A DNA stretch of 64,000 nt from an uncultured Eubacterium sp. (GCA_910584985.1 CAJUDJ010000006.1:1-64000), one strand, 5' to 3'; shown: positions 52,371 through 61,533, numbered from the stretch's first letter. Notes: a model not told the origin generated them from the sequence alone. Made by a program: numbers and translations.

Positions 52371-53411
52371 TTAAAATAATTTTGTAATATCGGAAAAGGT
52401 AACAAAAAACATAAGCGCAATCAGCAGAACAAGGCCAACCGCATTGATAATATATTCCCATTTTGTGGGAAGTTTTTTTCTTGTAATCCCCTCCCCAATC
52501 AACAAAAACATACGCCAGCCGTCAAGTGCAGGAATGGGAAAAAGATTAAAAAGCCCCACATTAATCGTAAACAGTGCCATAATTCTGAACATGGAAATCA
52601 TATTGACCTTAACAGCAGTTGAAACAGCCGAAACAGCGCCAATAGGTCCGCTTAAATCAGACAGGCCATATTTTCCCACAATTAAGTCATGCACGGAAAT
52701 GAAAACCATTCTAGCAAACGATATAAAGTTTCCCGCTGTGGCGGAAAGAACATTTGTAAAGGTTTTTTCCTTTCCAAGCAGCCAGAAATCCATTTTGATA
52801 AAATTATGGCCTTCATATTCCTCCATATCAAACGAAACATTCAGTTTTACATTTTCACCGCCGCGCTTTACAATCATTTCAACATTTCCGTCAGAAGAGC
52901 GTGAAAATCCTGTCTGCACATCTGTGGAAGTAAAAATACGCATGCCATCTATATTCCTGATTTCATCGCCTGCCTGAAGCCCGCTTTTCACACTTACGGC
53001 ATCATCCGCAAATCTTGCAACGGTTGTTGTGCCCACAAGGTTCTGGCTGCATACAATGCAGAGCACAATAATAAAACCGAGAATCAGATTCATCAATGCA
53101 CCGGCAACAACAACAAAAATTCTTGCACCGACCTTTTTTGAAGAGAAAGCACCTTTTGCTTTGGATTCCTCATCCTCGCCCTCCATGGCACAGAAGCCGC
53201 CTATCGGAAAAAGCCGTATTGAATATTTAGTTTCGCCCTTTCCGAAGGATAAAATCTTAGGCCCCATTCCGATTGCAAATTCATTCACCTTAACTTTCAT
53301 TAGCTTTGCGGCAATAAAATGCCCGCCCTCGTGAATAATTATAATAAATTCAAAAAACAAAATTGCAATCAATATCGGATAAACCGCATTCCAGACTGAT
53401 GATAAATTCAC
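52371..53411 (-). CDS. rseP: RIP metalloprotease RseP
   Basis: This is a membrane-embedded site-2 protease (RseP/RasP) that cuts transmembrane segments of anti-sigma factors and signal peptide remnants. The 346-residue product has the HEGGHF zinc motif in the first helix (about residues 27-32), a PDZ domain (about 125-205, VKSGLQAGDEIRNIDG), and the third ligand motif NLFPIPALDGWR near 293-304. Four membrane helices are seen. Position between dxr and ispG is conserved. Confidence 0.95.
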   Translation of the reverse strand: MNLSSVWNAVYPILIAILFFEFIIIIHEGGHFIAAKLMKVKVNEFAIGMGPKILSFGKGETKYSIRLFPIGGFCAMEGEDEESKAKGAFSSKKVGARIFVVVAGALMNLILGFIIVLCIVCSQNLVGTTTVARFADDAVSVKSGLQAGDEIRNIDGMRIFTSTDVQTGFSRSSDGNVEMIVKRGGENVKLNVSFDMEEYEGHNFIKMDFWLLGKEKTFTNVLSATAGNFISFARMVFISVHDLIVGKYGLSDLSGPIGAVSAVSTAVKVNMISMFRIMALFTINVGLFNLFPIPALDGWRMFLLIGEGITRKKLPTKWEYIINAVGLVLLIALMFFVTFSDITKLF

Positions 53412-53439
53412 TTAACCGCCTCTTAACTACATAAAATTT

Positions 53440-54591
53440 TTAAAGCTGATTTACAGCTTCAGTAACATATACCCTTGCTTCCCTGTCTGTTTCCAGAACA
53501 TCTGCAAGAGTAAAATCCTTTTTATCAGGTGCATTTCGCATTGCTTTATCATTAAGATATGCAATATCTGTAAATTTAATTTTACCTTCAAGAAAAAGTT
53601 TAACGCTTTCTTCATTTGCACCATTTGCAGCAGCAGGATGAAGCCCGCCCAGTTCAATAGCATTTCTGCAAACATCAATACATTTAAATGTATTATAATC
53701 CGGTTCAAAAAATGTAAGCTTTCCGTAATCAGAAAGAGAAAGCGGTGCAACGGGGCTTTCATGCCTTTCGGGATAGGTAAGCGCATACTGAATCGGAATG
53801 CGCATATCCGGCACACCAAGCTGCGCAATCATAGAATTATCCTGATAAACAATAGCCGAATGCACAACCGATTCCCTGTGCACAACAATTTCAATGTCCT
53901 CATTCGGCATATCAAACAGCCACTTTGCCTCTATAAATTCAAGGCCCTTATTCATCATAGTAGCCGAATCTATCGTAATTTTCTGCCCCATATCCCAGTT
54001 GGGATGCTTAAGGGCATCCTTCGCAGTAACCGTTTCCAGTTCATCAAGTGTTTTGCCGAAAAACGGGCCGCCCGATGCTGTAAGAATAATCTTCTTTACA
54101 GCTTCTTTTGACGGTGCACCCTGCATTGCCTGAAAAATAGCGGAATGCTCACTGTCCACCGGCAGAATGGAAACGCCGTATTCCTTTGCAAGATTCATAA
54201 CCAGATGGCCGCCTGCCACAAGCGTTTCCTTATTGGCTAACGCAATGGTTTTTTTCGCTTTAATCGCTTCAAGCGTGGGCTGAAGCCCAATCATACCCAC
54301 AACGGAATTGAGCACGGTGTCGGCGTCTTCATAAACTGCGCATTCCATCAATCCGTCCATCCCGGAAACAACTCTTGCATTTATATCCGAAATTCTGGTT
54401 TTCAGATCCGCAGCAGCTTTTTCATTCATCATACAAACAAGTGCAGGCTTGAATTCACGAACCTGCTTTTCCATTAATGCAACATTTGAATTTGCAGTAA
54501 GGCACTGCACCTTATAGCCATGCATACGACATACATCCAGTGTTTGTGTGCCGATTGAGCCTGTTGAACCCAAAACAGAAATATTTTTCAT
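53440..54591 (-). CDS. dxr: 1-deoxy-D-xylulose 5-phosphate reductoisomerase
   Basis: Dxr converts DXP to MEP with NADPH, the second step of the isoprenoid pathway. The 383-residue product has the NADPH motif GSTGSIGTQTLDV at 8-20, NKETLVAGG near 120, the metal motif PVDSEHSAIFQ near 144-154, and HPNWDMGQKITIDSATMMNKGLE around 196. It lies 12 bp after cdsA. Confidence 0.97.
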   Translation of the reverse strand: MKNISVLGSTGSIGTQTLDVCRMHGYKVQCLTANSNVALMEKQVREFKPALVCMMNEKAAADLKTRISDINARVVSGMDGLMECAVYEDADTVLNSVVGMIGLQPTLEAIKAKKTIALANKETLVAGGHLVMNLAKEYGVSILPVDSEHSAIFQAMQGAPSKEAVKKIILTASGGPFFGKTLDELETVTAKDALKHPNWDMGQKITIDSATMMNKGLEFIEAKWLFDMPNEDIEIVVHRESVVHSAIVYQDNSMIAQLGVPDMRIPIQYALTYPERHESPVAPLSLSDYGKLTFFEPDYNTFKCIDVCRNAIELGGLHPAAANGANEESVKLFLEGKIKFTDIAYLNDKAMRNAPDKKDFTLADVLETDREARVYVTEAVNQL

Positions 54592-54603
54592 TTAAACCAC
54601 CTC

Positions 54604-55470
54604 TTATGCAAAAGCAACCAATGCCACGGCATAGGTAAGCGGAATTGTAAAAAGGGAAGAATCAAATCTGTCCATAACACCGCCGTGGCCGGGGAATATC
54701 TTTCCGAAATCCTTGACGCCGAAGTTTCTTTTCAGAACAGATGCGCTTAAATCGCCCATCATGCCCATAAAAGAAATCGGCACACAGCAGACAAGAAGAA
54801 TAACCATTGTGCTTAATTCCAGCTTTGTATCTGCAAAAGCATTATAAAGTGCGATTGCCGCCCCGTTCAGAATCATGGAAAACAGAATGCCGCACACAGC
54901 ACCCTCTATTGTTTTTTTCGGGCTGATATTCGGGCTCATTTTATGCTTGCCGAATGCCATGCCGCCAAGCTGGGCACCGCTGTCCGTTCCAAGAGCACAA
55001 ATTAATCCGAAGAAAATCAGATAAATACCAAACTGCTCGTTAACAAACATATCACGAAGTCTTACGAAAACAGAGAAGCCGTACGGCACAAGCACACTTG
55101 CAAAAACAGCGATTGCAACATCCTCAAATTTCGTGTGGGAATACCCTTTGAGCATGGCAAGCAGAAATGCAAGCACAAGCACAATAATATAAACCACTTG
55201 CGGAACGCTGTTTATCACATTGCTCCACGGCTCGGTATCCACAAACGGAAGCAAAACCTTTGCACTCGCAAAGAATGGAACAGCTGCCGCAAAAGCCGTG
55301 CCTGTTATAACGATAAATTTATTTTTAACATTTGCACATTTCATGATTTCATTTGCCGCCACTGCCGATAAAAATGCAATCACAGCCACAAAAAGCGGCG
55401 TGTTAATCTGCCACACAACAAGGGCAAGCACTGCCAGCAGAACAACAGCTGTAATAATTCTTTTTTTCAT
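54604..55470 (-). CDS. cdsA: Phosphatidate cytidylyltransferase
   Basis: CdsA makes CDP-diacylglycerol for phospholipid synthesis. The 288-residue membrane protein has about eight helices and the C-terminal signature GDLSASVLKRNFGVKDFGKIFPGHGGVMDRFDS near 239-271. The ATG at 55470 follows GGAGG; the open frame extends 23 codons further into uppS and is rejected. It lies 19 bp after uppS. Confidence 0.95.
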   Translation of the reverse strand: MKKRIITAVVLLAVLALVVWQINTPLFVAVIAFLSAVAANEIMKCANVKNKFIVITGTAFAAAVPFFASAKVLLPFVDTEPWSNVINSVPQVVYIIVLVLAFLLAMLKGYSHTKFEDVAIAVFASVLVPYGFSVFVRLRDMFVNEQFGIYLIFFGLICALGTDSGAQLGGMAFGKHKMSPNISPKKTIEGAVCGILFSMILNGAAIALYNAFADTKLELSTMVILLVCCVPISFMGMMGDLSASVLKRNFGVKDFGKIFPGHGGVMDRFDSSLFTIPLTYAVALVAFA

Positions 55471-55489
55471 AACGTTATCCTCCGATTGA

Positions 55490-56206
55490 TTATCCGCCGA
55501 AACGGCGGTTTCTGTTTTCAAATTCGTGCAGTGCTTCATGCAGATCCTTTATATCAAAATCAGGCCAGAGCACATCGCTGTACCAGAATTCACTGTAAGC
55601 CGCCTGCCATAAAAGGAAATTGGAAAGCCGTTCCTCTCCGCTCGGTCTTATAATAAGATCACAATCCGGCATTGTATATAAATGACTGCTTATATCCTGT
55701 TCGGTTATCTCTGTTTTTCCTTTTGCAATCAGCTTATTAACAGCAGAAACAATTTCCTGTCTGCCACCGTAATTTATGGCAAGATTAACAAGCGTTCCTT
55801 TTCGCTGTGCAGTTTCAAATTCCGCTTCATCCATAAGCTTCAGAAGCTCCGGATGAATCCCCTCTCGCTCTCCTGCAAATCGGATGCGCAGATCGCCGCT
55901 GTCCGTAAGCCTTTCCTTTGCATCAATCAGAAAATCATAGAAAAGGCGCATTAAAGTATTTACTTCTTCCTTGGGGCGTTTCCAGTTTTCCGTTGAAAAT
56001 GCATAAAAGGTTACTTCTTTTATTCCGAGCCTGCCGCATTCCTTGCAGATTTTTTCAAAAACATCTGCGCCTGCTTTGTGGCCGGCTGTCCGGGGCAGAC
56101 CTCTTTTTTTAGCCCATCTGCCGTTGCCGTCCATTATAATTCCGATATGCTCAGGCAGAATTTTAAAGCCTTCCTCTGCCATTCCTCTTTTCTTAAATAA
56201 AGCCAT
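55490..56206 (-). CDS. uppS: Isoprenyl transferase (undecaprenyl diphosphate synthase)
   Basis: UppS extends farnesyl diphosphate to undecaprenyl diphosphate, the wall-lipid carrier. The 238-residue product has IGIIMDGNGRWAKKRGLPRTAGH near 21-43 with the catalytic aspartate, and the C-terminal RPSGEERLSNFLLWQAAYSEFWYSDVLWPDF. The ATG at 56206 has GGAG upstream; an earlier in-frame ATG lacks a site. Confidence 0.97.
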   Translation of the reverse strand: MALFKKRGMAEEGFKILPEHIGIIMDGNGRWAKKRGLPRTAGHKAGADVFEKICKECGRLGIKEVTFYAFSTENWKRPKEEVNTLMRLFYDFLIDAKERLTDSGDLRIRFAGEREGIHPELLKLMDEAEFETAQRKGTLVNLAINYGGRQEIVSAVNKLIAKGKTEITEQDISSHLYTMPDCDLIIRPSGEERLSNFLLWQAAYSEFWYSDVLWPDFDIKDLHEALHEFENRNRRFGG

Positions 56207-56233
56207 AGTGTTACTCCTTAATAACGAGAGAAC

Positions 56234-56255
56234 GGCGGAGGTAATTTCCCCCGCC
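56234..56255 (-). other. Hairpin between frr and uppS
   Basis: GGCGGAGG and CCCCCGCC (one mismatch) form a GC-rich stem around six bases. It has no T-run, so it may tune mRNA stability or translation rather than terminate. Confidence 0.4.
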
Positions 56256-56269
56256 AATTAATATTCGGA

Positions 56270-56824
56270 TTAAATAGAAAGAATTTCCTGTTCCTTGTTC
56301 TTTTCCATATCCTCAGTCTGCTTAATATAGCTGTCTGTAATATCCTGAAGTTTCTTTTCTCCGTCCTTCTGATCATCTTCAGTGATTTCGTTGCCTTTTT
56401 TAAGCTTTTTTAAATCATCCATAGCATCACGGCGAACATTTCTGATTGCAACCTTGGCTTCTTCGCCGCGCTTTGAAATATCCTTAACAAGCTCCCTGCG
56501 GCGTTCCTCGGTAAGCGGCGGGAAGGAAAGACGGATCACCTTGCCGTCATTATTCGGATTGATTCCGATATCCGAAGTGTTGATTGCCTTTTCGATTTCC
56601 TTTAATGTACTTGCATCCCACGGCTGTATCATAAGCGTTCTCGGTTCGGGCACACTGATTGCCGCCATTTGATTTACAGGTGTTGCACAGCCGTAATAAT
56701 CCACCATTACCTTATCCAGAATGGCAGGATTTGCTCTTCCGGCACGAACTGCCTTGTAATCCCTATTCAGTGCATCAAGGCATTTTTCCATTTTCTCTTT
56801 TGTTTTTGCAAATAAAGCTTCCAT
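56270..56824 (-). CDS. frr: Ribosome recycling factor
   Basis: RRF splits post-termination ribosomes with EF-G. The 184-residue product has the normal length, with ALNRDYKAVRAGRANPAILDKVMVDYYG near 17-44, ISVPEPRTLMIQPWD near 59-73, and the VRNVRRDA helix region near 127. The ATG at 56824 follows GAGGT. It lies 14 bp after pyrH. Confidence 0.97.
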   Translation of the reverse strand: MEALFAKTKEKMEKCLDALNRDYKAVRAGRANPAILDKVMVDYYGCATPVNQMAAISVPEPRTLMIQPWDASTLKEIEKAINTSDIGINPNNDGKVIRLSFPPLTEERRRELVKDISKRGEEAKVAIRNVRRDAMDDLKKLKKGNEITEDDQKDGEKKLQDITDSYIKQTEDMEKNKEQEILSI

Positions 56825-56838
56825 TGTAATTACCTCTC

Positions 56839-57549
56839 TTAACTGTTCTGCACCAAAGTGCCTATTGTTTCGCCGCAAACGGCTTTGCATATATTGTCAG
56901 GATTATCCAGATTAAACACAAGGATAGACATATCATTGTCCTTGCAGAGTGAAAATGCCGTGGAATCCATAACCTTTAAATCACGGTTGATAACCTCTTT
57001 AAACGATACGGTGTCATACTTAACGGCATCATCAAATTTATTCGGATCTTTATCGTAAACACCGTTCACATTGGTTGCCTTGAAAAGAACATCAGCATTG
57101 ATTTCCACACTGCGCAGCGCCGCAGCCGTATCCGTTGAAAAGAAGGGTGATCCCGTGCCGCAGCCGAAAATAACAATTCTTCCCTTTTCAAAGTGTCGGA
57201 TTGCCTTGTTTCGGATATAAGGCTCTGCAATCTGGCGCATTTCAATCGCCGTCTGCACTCTGACATCGGCGCCGAGCTGTTCAAGCGCATCGCAAAGTGC
57301 CAGAGAGTTCATGGCCGTAGCAAGCATTCCGATATGATCTGCCCTTGTTCTGTCCATTCCCTCGCTTGTTCTGCCGCGCCAGAAATTACCGCCGCCCACA
57401 ACAATGCCGACCTCAACACCCATATCGGCAACCTTTTTAACGGATCTGCAAATGGTAACAACCGTATCATTATCAATACCTGTTCCCTTTTCGCCTGCCA
57501 GAACCTCGCCCGAAAGCTTAAGCAGAATTCGTTTATATGCAATACTCAT
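56839..57549 (-). CDS. pyrH: UMP kinase
   Basis: PyrH phosphorylates UMP to UDP. The 236-residue product has LLKLSGEVLAG near the N-terminus, GIVVGGGNFWRGR near 49-61, GTGSPFFSTDTAAALR near 131-146 and ATNVNGVYDKDP near 159-170. GGAGG precedes the ATG at 57549. It has its own promoter at 57605-57633 because its usual partner tsf is about 6 kb upstream, beyond the accessory block. Confidence 0.96.
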   Translation of the reverse strand: MSIAYKRILLKLSGEVLAGEKGTGIDNDTVVTICRSVKKVADMGVEVGIVVGGGNFWRGRTSEGMDRTRADHIGMLATAMNSLALCDALEQLGADVRVQTAIEMRQIAEPYIRNKAIRHFEKGRIVIFGCGTGSPFFSTDTAAALRSVEINADVLFKATNVNGVYDKDPNKFDDAVKYDTVSFKEVINRDLKVMDSTAFSLCKDNDMSILVFNLDNPDNICKAVCGETIGTLVQNS

Positions 57550-57604
57550 ATTTTTTACCTCCGTGTGAATGGAATCCATTACACATACTTTCCTATATAT
57601 CCAT

Positions 57605-57633
57605 ATATTAATATATTTTATAAATAAAGTAAA
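57605..57633 (-). promoter_or_regulatory. Candidate sigma-A promoter of pyrH-frr-uppS operon
   Basis: TTTACT (57628-57633) and TAATAT (57605-57610) on the minus strand with a 17-bp spacer, between the terminator of the accessory block and pyrH. Confidence 0.6.
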
Positions 57634-57643
57634 TAGTATTCAT

Positions 57644-57672
57644 AAAAAAAGGCAGTAAATTTACTGCCTTTT
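57644..57672 (-). terminator. Terminator at the left end of the accessory block
   Basis: AAAAGGCAGTAAATTTACTGCCTTTT is a perfect palindrome (57647-57672) with a T-run on the minus strand; it overlaps the stop codon of the GNAT gene by two bases. Confidence 0.88.
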
Positions 57673-58429
57673 AATATTTTATATAATTTAAAAACGAAAA
57701 CGGCGGTTTAAACAGGCTGTTTTTCCAGGTATGCACCCACGCAGGAAAATAGCCCGCACGCAATGCGGTTTTCTGGGATGCTAAATTGCTGTTATCCGTA
57801 AAATAATACGGTATTAAATCCCTGTTCAGCACTTCAAATGTCAGTTTATTTACGATAACGGCAGCAATACCCCTGTGCCTGTATTCCGGCAGAACATCCA
57901 CGCCGATCTGGCACATTTTTTCACTGTCCTTCGTGGCACAGACAATTCCGGCAAGCGTCTTATTATCATACGCTGCAGCAGCCAGTATTTCAGGCGTTTT
58001 GCTTTCTTCATTATACTGCAAAGCATTTGTTAAGCCTTTATATTTATAAAAACTGTGTATCTCTGCCTTTTCAATCAGCCTGTATTCAAATTCGTTATGA
58101 CCTCCAATTTGCTTAAGGTTATCCAAATCGGGAAGAAAATAAGGATAAGAACCCGATAAAAACGGTGCATTCAGCACCTCGCTGCGTGTTTTGCCATTCA
58201 ATCTTTTTTTTGCAAAATTCAAAACATCCGCAGAGGCATTCACAATAATACCGCTGCCCATCGTGATAACTTCACATCTTGGGGTAAGAAACGGAACCTT
58301 TCTTCTGCCTTCTAATTTAACGGCTTTTGTAAAAGCAATACCATCCCTGTTAAAATCATCCGTATTACAGTTGTAATCAACTGCAAGCTGTTTTTTAACC
58401 GTATCAAGCATTTCCTGTTTTGTAATCAT
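57671..58429 (-). CDS. GNAT-family N-acetyltransferase
   Basis: The 252-residue product has a C-terminal GNAT fold: the acetyl-CoA loop is visible as VDVLPEYRHRGIAAVIVNKL near residues 178-197, followed by PYYFTDNSNLASQKTALRAGYFP. The first 110 residues are an additional domain seen in acetyltransferases annotated only as GNAT. Substrate unknown. It is the last gene of the block before pyrH and ends in a terminator. Confidence 0.8.
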   Translation of the reverse strand: MITKQEMLDTVKKQLAVDYNCNTDDFNRDGIAFTKAVKLEGRRKVPFLTPRCEVITMGSGIIVNASADVLNFAKKRLNGKTRSEVLNAPFLSGSYPYFLPDLDNLKQIGGHNEFEYRLIEKAEIHSFYKYKGLTNALQYNEESKTPEILAAAAYDNKTLAGIVCATKDSEKMCQIGVDVLPEYRHRGIAAVIVNKLTFEVLNRDLIPYYFTDNSNLASQKTALRAGYFPAWVHTWKNSLFKPPFSFLNYIKY

Positions 58430-58446
58430 ATTTTCCTCACATTAAA

Positions 58447-58893
58447 TCAATAAATATATCTGTTCCACTCGCCGTTTTCTTTTATGCTCATAAATTCGTT
58501 TAAGCTGTCGTCATCAAAAATTCTGAACATATCGTCAAATCCGTCTGCCAGCTTATATTGATTCAGTTCTTCTTTCTTTATCCAGAAAACCTTTCCCTCG
58601 TCTGAGGAGCGAAGTTTTCCGCTAAATTCGTTTGTTTTGTAAAACAAAACGATATATCTGCACCGTTTTTTCCACTTCCAGTGCTTGATTCCGCACAGCC
58701 TCGGATGTTTAATATCCAGTCCGGTTTCTTCCTTAATTTCTCTGACAACAGAATCGTTAAAGCTTTCATCAGGTTCAATATGTCCGCCCGGAAAGGTTAC
58801 ACCACCCCAATCAGTACCGATTTTGTCCTGCACTAAAATATTGCCGTTATCATCATAAATCATACACATATTTGTGAGTGTTACTTTTTCCAT
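58447..58893 (-). CDS. Nudix hydrolase (MutT/8-oxo-dGTPase-like)
   Basis: The 148-residue product has a complete Nudix box GGHIEPDESFNDSVVREIKEETGL at about residues 36-59, and HWKWKKRCRYIVLFYKTNEF after it. Closest in style to MutT-type enzymes that hydrolyse (oxidised) nucleoside triphosphates; substrate unproven. It lies 17 bp before the GNAT gene in the block. Confidence 0.87.
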   Translation of the reverse strand: MEKVTLTNMCMIYDDNGNILVQDKIGTDWGGVTFPGGHIEPDESFNDSVVREIKEETGLDIKHPRLCGIKHWKWKKRCRYIVLFYKTNEFSGKLRSSDEGKVFWIKKEELNQYKLADGFDDMFRIFDDDSLNEFMSIKENGEWNRYIY

Positions 58894-58917
58894 ATATTCT
58901 CCTCTTAATTGTCTGAT

Positions 58918-59385
58918 TCATCGCACAAAAACGAAATAGACCGTTAAAACAGCAATACCAATTAAAGCCGAAACGGTTCCAACAATGAATGGCATACGAA
59001 AAGACGATGCCGAATGAATCAGTGCATTTTCAGGCTCATCCTCATATACACGAACCTCCACACTGTCGCCGATTTTATATTTGGTATTCGGAACAATGCT
59101 AATATTTTTTGTATAATAAATTCTCGGCATCGTTTCATCAATTTTGCTGTTTTTACAATATTTCGCAAGGTTAATATTATGGCTGCACCGATAAACCGTG
59201 CCGTTATAAAAATATTCAAAAAAGGTTGTAAAGCCCTTATATCCTTTTCTGTCCGTATGCTGCTCAAAAGCAACAATTTTACCGGGTACGATTGTGTAGT
59301 TTTTCCTCTCATCCCTGAAATAGGTATAAACTGCATACAGCCCAAAGGCTAAAAAGGTAAGCCCCGAAAGCAGCATAGGATACAT
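58918..59385 (-). CDS. Membrane protein, DUF3592-like
   Basis: The 155-residue product has a hydrophobic helix at each end (about 4-22 and 132-152) and a beta-rich middle with NGTVYRCSHNIN, PRIYYTKN and YKIGDSVEVRVYEDEPENALIHS. This two-helix layout with a GD-x-V-x-V-x-Y-x-P segment resembles DUF3592 proteins, whose function is unknown. The match is by eye and approximate. Confidence 0.65.
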   Translation of the reverse strand: MYPMLLSGLTFLAFGLYAVYTYFRDERKNYTIVPGKIVAFEQHTDRKGYKGFTTFFEYFYNGTVYRCSHNINLAKYCKNSKIDETMPRIYYTKNISIVPNTKYKIGDSVEVRVYEDEPENALIHSASSFRMPFIVGTVSALIGIAVLTVYFVFVR

Positions 59386-59406
59386 ATAAAAACCCCCTGA
59401 AATTAC

Positions 59407-59844
59407 TTACAGCCTTTGAATATAACCTGTTTTTTCAAAACGGTTATAGCCGTTTTTCTGATAAAACTTATGTGTACTGCGTTTTTTAGAGCCAGTTAAC
59501 AGCATTATTTTGTAACAATTATTTTCAACACTAAGCTGCTTTGCATAGGCAAGACAGGCAGATGCCAAGCCCTGCTTTCTGTATTTCTTGTCCGTAATAA
59601 CATTTTCTATTAATGTATAAGGCTGCTGAAAATGTGTTAAATTCGGCACAATAACACAAACACAGGAGGATACAATTTTTTCATTATCCTCGGCAACGAT
59701 TATATGATGATTTTTATCGTTTAATATTTCATTAAACAAGGCAACATTTTTCTCATTATACTCCATCGGCTTATTATTATGCAAATGCGTATAAAGTTCA
59801 CTTAAGCCTGCAAAATCATTTTCATTAATTTCTCGTATAATCAT
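59407..59844 (-). CDS. GNAT-family N-acetyltransferase
   Basis: The 145-residue product is a single-domain GNAT with IENVITDKKYRKQGLASACLAYA (acetyl-CoA loop) near 83-105 and the end NNCYKIMLLTGSKKRSTHKFYQKNGY. Substrate unknown. The start overlaps the MazG-like gene (ATGA), so they are translated together. Confidence 0.86.
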   Translation of the reverse strand: MIIREINENDFAGLSELYTHLHNNKPMEYNEKNVALFNEILNDKNHHIIVAEDNEKIVSSCVCVIVPNLTHFQQPYTLIENVITDKKYRKQGLASACLAYAKQLSVENNCYKIMLLTGSKKRSTHKFYQKNGYNRFEKTGYIQRL

Positions 59845-60149
59845 TTGTTTTCCTCAAATTCAACAGGCGAATTGTATTTTTTATTATTGATAGCTTCCTT
59901 GATTTTTATAACCTTTTCCACATCAATATCATAGCAGTTTGCAATAGCAAGTGCATAATAAATTACATCCCATAGTTCTTCATCAACAGTTCCTTTTATA
60001 CTTTCACCGTCTGCATAAAAGGAGCTTTTACGCATTGCCCTTGAAAGCTCTCCCACTTCTTCACTGAGCTTCAGAAAATAATCTTTTACCATCTCAGACT
60101 TATAATCTTTTGACTTGATATATTCTTGCAAATATTTAATACTTGTCAA
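59841..60149 (-). CDS. MazG-like nucleotide pyrophosphohydrolase
   Basis: The 102-residue product is a small all-alpha NTP pyrophosphatase: KLSEEVGELSRAMRKSS near 27-43 with the EExxE metal residues, and DEELWDVIYYALAIANCYD near 56-74. It resembles single-domain MazG-like proteins that degrade (d)NTPs or modified nucleotides. It overlaps the GNAT gene and lies 21 bp after the gene remnant. Confidence 0.83.
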   Translation of the reverse strand: MTSIKYLQEYIKSKDYKSEMVKDYFLKLSEEVGELSRAMRKSSFYADGESIKGTVDEELWDVIYYALAIANCYDIDVEKVIKIKEAINNKKYNSPVEFEENK

Positions 60150-60170
60150 CGCTATTTCTCCTTATTCAAT

Positions 60171-60368
60171 TCAATCTTTTTTAATCTCTTTAGCTATCAG
60201 CATTCGTTGAGCGAACACAATCAACCTGCTGTGTTTTATCGGCGAAGCTTTTGCCGCCTGTAAAGCATAAACCCTTTCCTCATAAAATTCAGAAGAAAAC
60301 CGGCGGATAAACTTTATATTCGTGATGCCGTTGCTTCTTGCACTGCCGTTTATCAAAGTAATTTTCAT
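60171..60368 (-). pseudogene. Remnant joining a flavodoxin-like start to an unrelated tail
   Basis: The 65-residue frame starts MKITLINGSARSNGITN, the phosphate-loop start of NAD(P)H-dependent flavoproteins, very close to the start of the intact gene at 62416-62976 (MKVVLINGSARNNGS). After about 17 residues the similarity stops and a basic helical tail follows (IKFIRRFSSEFYEERVYALQ, then LIVFAQRMLIAKEI). The tail is not recognised. The simplest reading is a deletion that fused the 5' end of a flavoprotein gene to the 3' end of another gene. It overlaps the HAD gene by four bases (ATGA), so it may still be translated. Confidence 0.6.
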
Positions 60369-61057
60369 AACCGCTCCTGCATTAAGTGAAAATCAATATC
60401 CGAAAGACTATCAACACATAAATCGGCATGTGACGCAAATCCGTTATGAACAAGAATGGTTTTCATTCCTGCCTGATTGCCGCCTGCAATATCTGCCGTT
60501 ACACTATCACCCACCATTATATATTGTTCATTCGGATAGCGTGATTTTACATAGGCAAAAATTTCTTTTCTCGGCTTGTCATAACCAATGCAGGCAGAAA
60601 CAATTATATCATCAAAATATTCTGCGAATCCCAACGCCTTTATTACATCCGCCAAATCGGGAAAATTGTTTGACAAAACAACATTTTTATTGCCGCAGGC
60701 TATTGATTTTGTCAGCGTTTGCACTGTATCGTCATACACAATATAGTTTTCGGAATTTTTAATCATTACAGGCACTTTTTTTGCGGCTGTTTCTGCCGTT
60801 TCGGCAGGAACACCAAGACTGATGTAATCCTTTGAAATTTTATTTATCATAAAATCCCACCATTTGCTGCCTGTCATTTTGCTGTAATCGTTATCGGGTG
60901 TATGCCATGTAAAGCCCTTTGCCATACACTTCCTTACGGCCGTAAATGAAACCGCTGTATCATTATCGACAGATTTCAATGCGTTATATACCGTATTGCT
61001 CCACAAGGAATTGCTGTGCATTAAAGTGCCGTCAAAATCCCAAAAGATTACAGCCAT
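60365..61057 (-). CDS. HAD-superfamily hydrolase
   Basis: The 230-residue product has HAD motif I DFDGTL at residues 7-12, motif II in VVLSNNFPD near 130 (VLSNN), the lysine in IGYDKPRKEIF near 163-173, and motif III VGDSVTADI near 187-195. An inserted helical cap lies between motifs I and II. Likely a small-molecule phosphatase or phosphoglycolate phosphatase-like enzyme. It lies 14 bp after the HIT gene and overlaps the remnant by four bases. Confidence 0.87.
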   Translation of the reverse strand: MAVIFWDFDGTLMHSNSLWSNTVYNALKSVDNDTAVSFTAVRKCMAKGFTWHTPDNDYSKMTGSKWWDFMINKISKDYISLGVPAETAETAAKKVPVMIKNSENYIVYDDTVQTLTKSIACGNKNVVLSNNFPDLADVIKALGFAEYFDDIIVSACIGYDKPRKEIFAYVKSRYPNEQYIMVGDSVTADIAGGNQAGMKTILVHNGFASHADLCVDSLSDIDFHLMQERL

Positions 61058-61071
61058 ATTATTTTCCTTTC

Positions 61072-61533
61072 TTATAAACCGACTTCAGAAAGTGCTTCAT
61101 AAAGCAGATTTTTCATTTTTTCAAGTTCGGCATCATCCGGTTTGTTATCATCATTCCACATAATATCCTGCGGCAGCCACCAGACAGGTCCTTTCCCGTT
61201 ATTGCCGTATTCGCCCAAATCACCGTGCTTTCTGGGGAACAGATGAAAATGCAGATGCGTATCTCCGTTTCCAAGGCATTCATAATTCATTTTTTCGGCA
61301 TGAAAGGCTTTTGCAGCAGCTTTGGAAACAAGCACCATTTCTTTTAAATAATCTGCCTGAAAATCAGGCGCAAGCTCATACAATTCTGCCGCGTGCTGCC
61401 GGCTCATAAAGATTGTATAACCGTAAAAATGCTGATTCCAACCAAGCACAACAATACCTGTTTTTGTTGCTTTAACAAAATACGGATTTTCACCGTTCAG
61501 CGACTTGTTAATTGTATTGCAAATATCACACAT
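61072..61533 (-). CDS. HIT-family nucleotide-binding hydrolase
   Basis: The 153-residue product has the histidine triad in DTHLHFHLFPR at about residues 90-100 and an N-terminal CDIC pair (residues 2-5) that may bind zinc. HIT proteins cleave nucleoside phosphoramidates or dinucleotides. The ATG at 61533 follows GAGG; an ATG five codons earlier lacks a site. Member of the same small-enzyme block. Confidence 0.87.
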   Translation of the reverse strand: MCDICNTINKSLNGENPYFVKATKTGIVVLGWNQHFYGYTIFMSRQHAAELYELAPDFQADYLKEMVLVSKAAAKAFHAEKMNYECLGNGDTHLHFHLFPRKHGDLGEYGNNGKGPVWWLPQDIMWNDDNKPDDAELEKMKNLLYEALSEVGL

